A DNA stretch of 7,816 nucleotides from an uncultured Lachnospiraceae bacterium (lineage in GTDB: Bacteria; Bacillota; Clostridia; Lachnospirales; Lachnospiraceae): positions 1-7,816 of the forward strand of contig CAJUEI010000178.1 of assembly GCA_910585255.1 (NCBI GenBank), given 5' to 3'. The position numbers and the translations under genes were made by a program. This document shows positions 6,597 through 7,816 of the stretch, in pieces. Position 1 is the stretch's first letter. Each line of letters begins with the position of its first letter. The notes under the pieces were generated by a model that was given only the letters and a program-made list of their open reading frames with translations, had not been told where the DNA came from and ran no database searches.

Positions 6597-7403
6597 AAAA
6601 TTATTATTCCAATGGCGGGAGCAGGGAAACGGTTTGCAGAGGCAGGTTATTTGGTACATAAGCCAATGATAGAAGTAACAAGCTGGAGAACAGGGGAAAA
6701 ACTTCCTATGGTAGTAGCTGCAACAAAGGATTTGCCCGGAGTAGAGGCAGAGGGAGCCAATATCATTTATATGGATCGAACATTTCATAAAGAAGCAGGA
6801 GTAGAAGAGCAGATACAGCGTTATTTTCCAAAGTGTCGTTTTCTTACAGTGAAAGAGCTGACAGAGGGACAGGCGTGTACTTGTCTATTGGCAAAAGAAT
6901 GGATCAATTCTTCTGAAGAGCTGTTAATTGCCGGATGTGATAATGGGATGATATTAGAGAAAGAAAAATTGGAACAGGCAAAACAGCAGGCACAGGTATT
7001 GGCATTTACTTATCGTCACCAAGAGATTGTGAATGAAAATCCAAATGCATACGGATGGATACAGACCGATTCCAAAGGACAGATAAAAAGACTTTCTATT
7101 AAAAAACCTCTGTCAGATACTCCAGCAGAGGATCATGCAATTGTAGCAACTTTTTGGTTTCGAAGAGGAAGTGATTTTGTATATGCCGCAGAAAAGATGA
7201 TTGCAGAACAGGATCGGATTAACGGAGAATTTTATGTAGATGAAGTTTTAAAGCATACACAAGAATTGGGAATGGATACAAAAGTATTTGAAATTTTACG
7301 TTATATTGGATGGGGAACACCAAGAGAATATGAAATATATGAACAAACATTAGCATATTGGAAACAGTTTACAGCAAACAAAGGATTTATTCCAGGAGAA
7401 TAA
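6594..7403 (+). CDS. Sugar-phosphate nucleotidyltransferase-like protein (second of tandem pair)
   Basis: A second cytoplasmic NTP_transferase-fold protein, 269 residues from the ATG at 6594. The nucleotide loop IPMAGAGKRF (5-14) and Lys23-Pro24 match the upstream protein. Here the following segment is longer (SWRTGEKLPMVVAATKDLPG), the loop TEGQACTCLLA (90-100) is close to the usual family form, and the likely metal aspartate is Asp116 in GCDNG. NPNAYGWI, INGEFYVDEVL and GWGTPREYEIYEQ complete the family pattern. No second domain is attached. It begins one base after the upstream stop and ends two bases before the next start, so it is tightly coupled to both. It looks more canonical than its neighbour and is the better candidate for an active enzyme if only one of the two is catalytic. 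The substrate is unknown; thymidylyl-, cytidylyl- and guanylyltransferases all share this fold. Confidence 0.82.
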   Translation: MKIIIPMAGAGKRFAEAGYLVHKPMIEVTSWRTGEKLPMVVAATKDLPGVEAEGANIIYMDRTFHKEAGVEEQIQRYFPKCRFLTVKELTEGQACTCLLAKEWINSSEELLIAGCDNGMILEKEKLEQAKQQAQVLAFTYRHQEIVNENPNAYGWIQTDSKGQIKRLSIKKPLSDTPAEDHAIVATFWFRRGSDFVYAAEKMIAEQDRINGEFYVDEVLKHTQELGMDTKVFEILRYIGWGTPREYEIYEQTLAYWKQFTANKGFIPGE

Positions 7404-7405
7404 AA

Positions 7406-7816
7406 ATGAAAAGGAAAGTAATTCAATTTTATCAGAATTATCTGTTTTGGATATTTATAATTGGAATCTTAGGGGTGAAAATACTTTTAGCAGGTTTATT
7501 TTCATCCGATTATTCTGATCGAATGTTTCTTCCATTTGTTTCTATGTTCTTAGAGAATTGGGGGGGTAAAGACTGGAATATTTATCAGTATTATTGGGAA
7601 AATCAATTACTTTCTTCATTTCCTTATCCGCCGATGATGTTGTTTTTTCTATGTCTGAGCGGAGGATTTCTTTGTCTGTTTCATCCCAAAACAATTTTTA
7701 TCAGTAATTTGTTTGCTAAGATACCATTGTTTTTCTTTGACAGTATGATTCTTTTTTATTTAATTCAATTATTTCCAAGAGAGAGGCGGTATGCTGCCGT
7801 ATTATATTATGCTTCT
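7406..7816 (+). CDS. N-terminal part of a membrane protein, probable GT-C-type glycosyltransferase
   Basis: The reading frame is open to the last base, so only 137 residues are visible and the gene continues beyond the window. A hydrophobic helix lies near residues 13-32, followed by an outer loop with Asp35 and Asp38, tryptophans at 52, 57 and 64, and then FPYPPMMLFF (72-81), after which hydrophobic segments resume. An acidic first loop and an FPYPP turn before the next membrane segment are seen in GT-C glycosyltransferases that use polyprenyl-phosphate sugars, so a role in adding a sugar on the outer membrane face is likely. The ATG at 7406 has AGGAG at 7394-7398, inside the end of the preceding gene, with only two bases between the genes. 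Codons 52-54 contain a run of seven G, unusual in this AT-rich gene. It is not obviously a copy of the membrane protein at 3130. Confidence 0.66.
   Translation, partial: MKRKVIQFYQNYLFWIFIIGILGVKILLAGLFSSDYSDRMFLPFVSMFLENWGGKDWNIYQYYWENQLLSSFPYPPMMLFFLCLSGGFLCLFHPKTIFISNLFAKIPLFFFDSMILFYLIQLFPRERRYAAVLYYAS
7560..7566 (+). repeat. G7 homopolymer inside the second membrane-protein gene
   Basis: Seven consecutive G encode Trp-Gly-Gly at residues 52-54. Gaining one G would place TAA (7567-7569) directly after the tract; losing one would bring TGA (7635-7637) into frame. Either slip would end the protein shortly after its first membrane helix. Confidence 0.9.

Overview
The window is a stretch of a surface-polysaccharide (capsule, exopolysaccharide or wall-glycan) biosynthesis cluster from what looks like a low-GC Gram-positive bacterium of the Clostridia, perhaps Lachnospiraceae. 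That guess rests on the AT-rich, AGA-rich coding sequence, strong AGGAG-type ribosome binding sites a few bases before almost every start, one TTG start, and the protein style. It is not a taxonomic proof. Eight genes all lie on the + strand and fill nearly the whole window. The first and last are cut by the window edges. Gene gaps are 54, -4, 16, 9, 25, 1 and 2 bases. I see no terminator or convincing promoter in any gap, so this is most likely one operon that starts upstream of the window and continues past its end.

Layout: (1) 1-1128, the C-terminal part of an MBOAT-family O-acyltransferase (AlgI/DltB type), which would add acyl groups to the glycan at the membrane. (2) 1183-2106, a TTG-initiated extended SDR that resembles GDP-4-keto-6-deoxy-D-mannose reductase (RMD). 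(3) 2103-3113, a complete GDP-mannose 4,6-dehydratase (GMD), overlapping the reductase by 4 bases; together the pair should make a GDP-6-deoxyhexose, most likely GDP-D-rhamnose. (4) 3130-4725, a large multi-pass membrane protein with GT-C glycosyltransferase character. (5) 4735-5790, a class II (zinc) aldolase-like protein with all expected metal ligands. (6) 5816-6592 and (7) 6594-7403, two tandem but divergent nucleotidyltransferases, both starting MKIIIPM. (8) 7406-7816, the N-terminal part of a second GT-C-like membrane protein, carrying a G7 homopolymer.

Working model: genes 2 and 3 make a nucleotide-activated deoxyhexose from GDP-mannose. Genes 5 to 7 may form a second precursor branch, in which an aldolase makes or trims a small phosphorylated sugar or polyol and one or both nucleotidyltransferases activate it. 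Genes 4 and 8 would attach sugars from lipid-phosphate donors on the outer face of the membrane, and gene 1 would acylate the product. The aldolase plus twin-nucleotidyltransferase block is the least familiar part. Its substrate cannot be read from the sequence. No RNA genes, CRISPR arrays, insertion sequences or attachment sites were seen.
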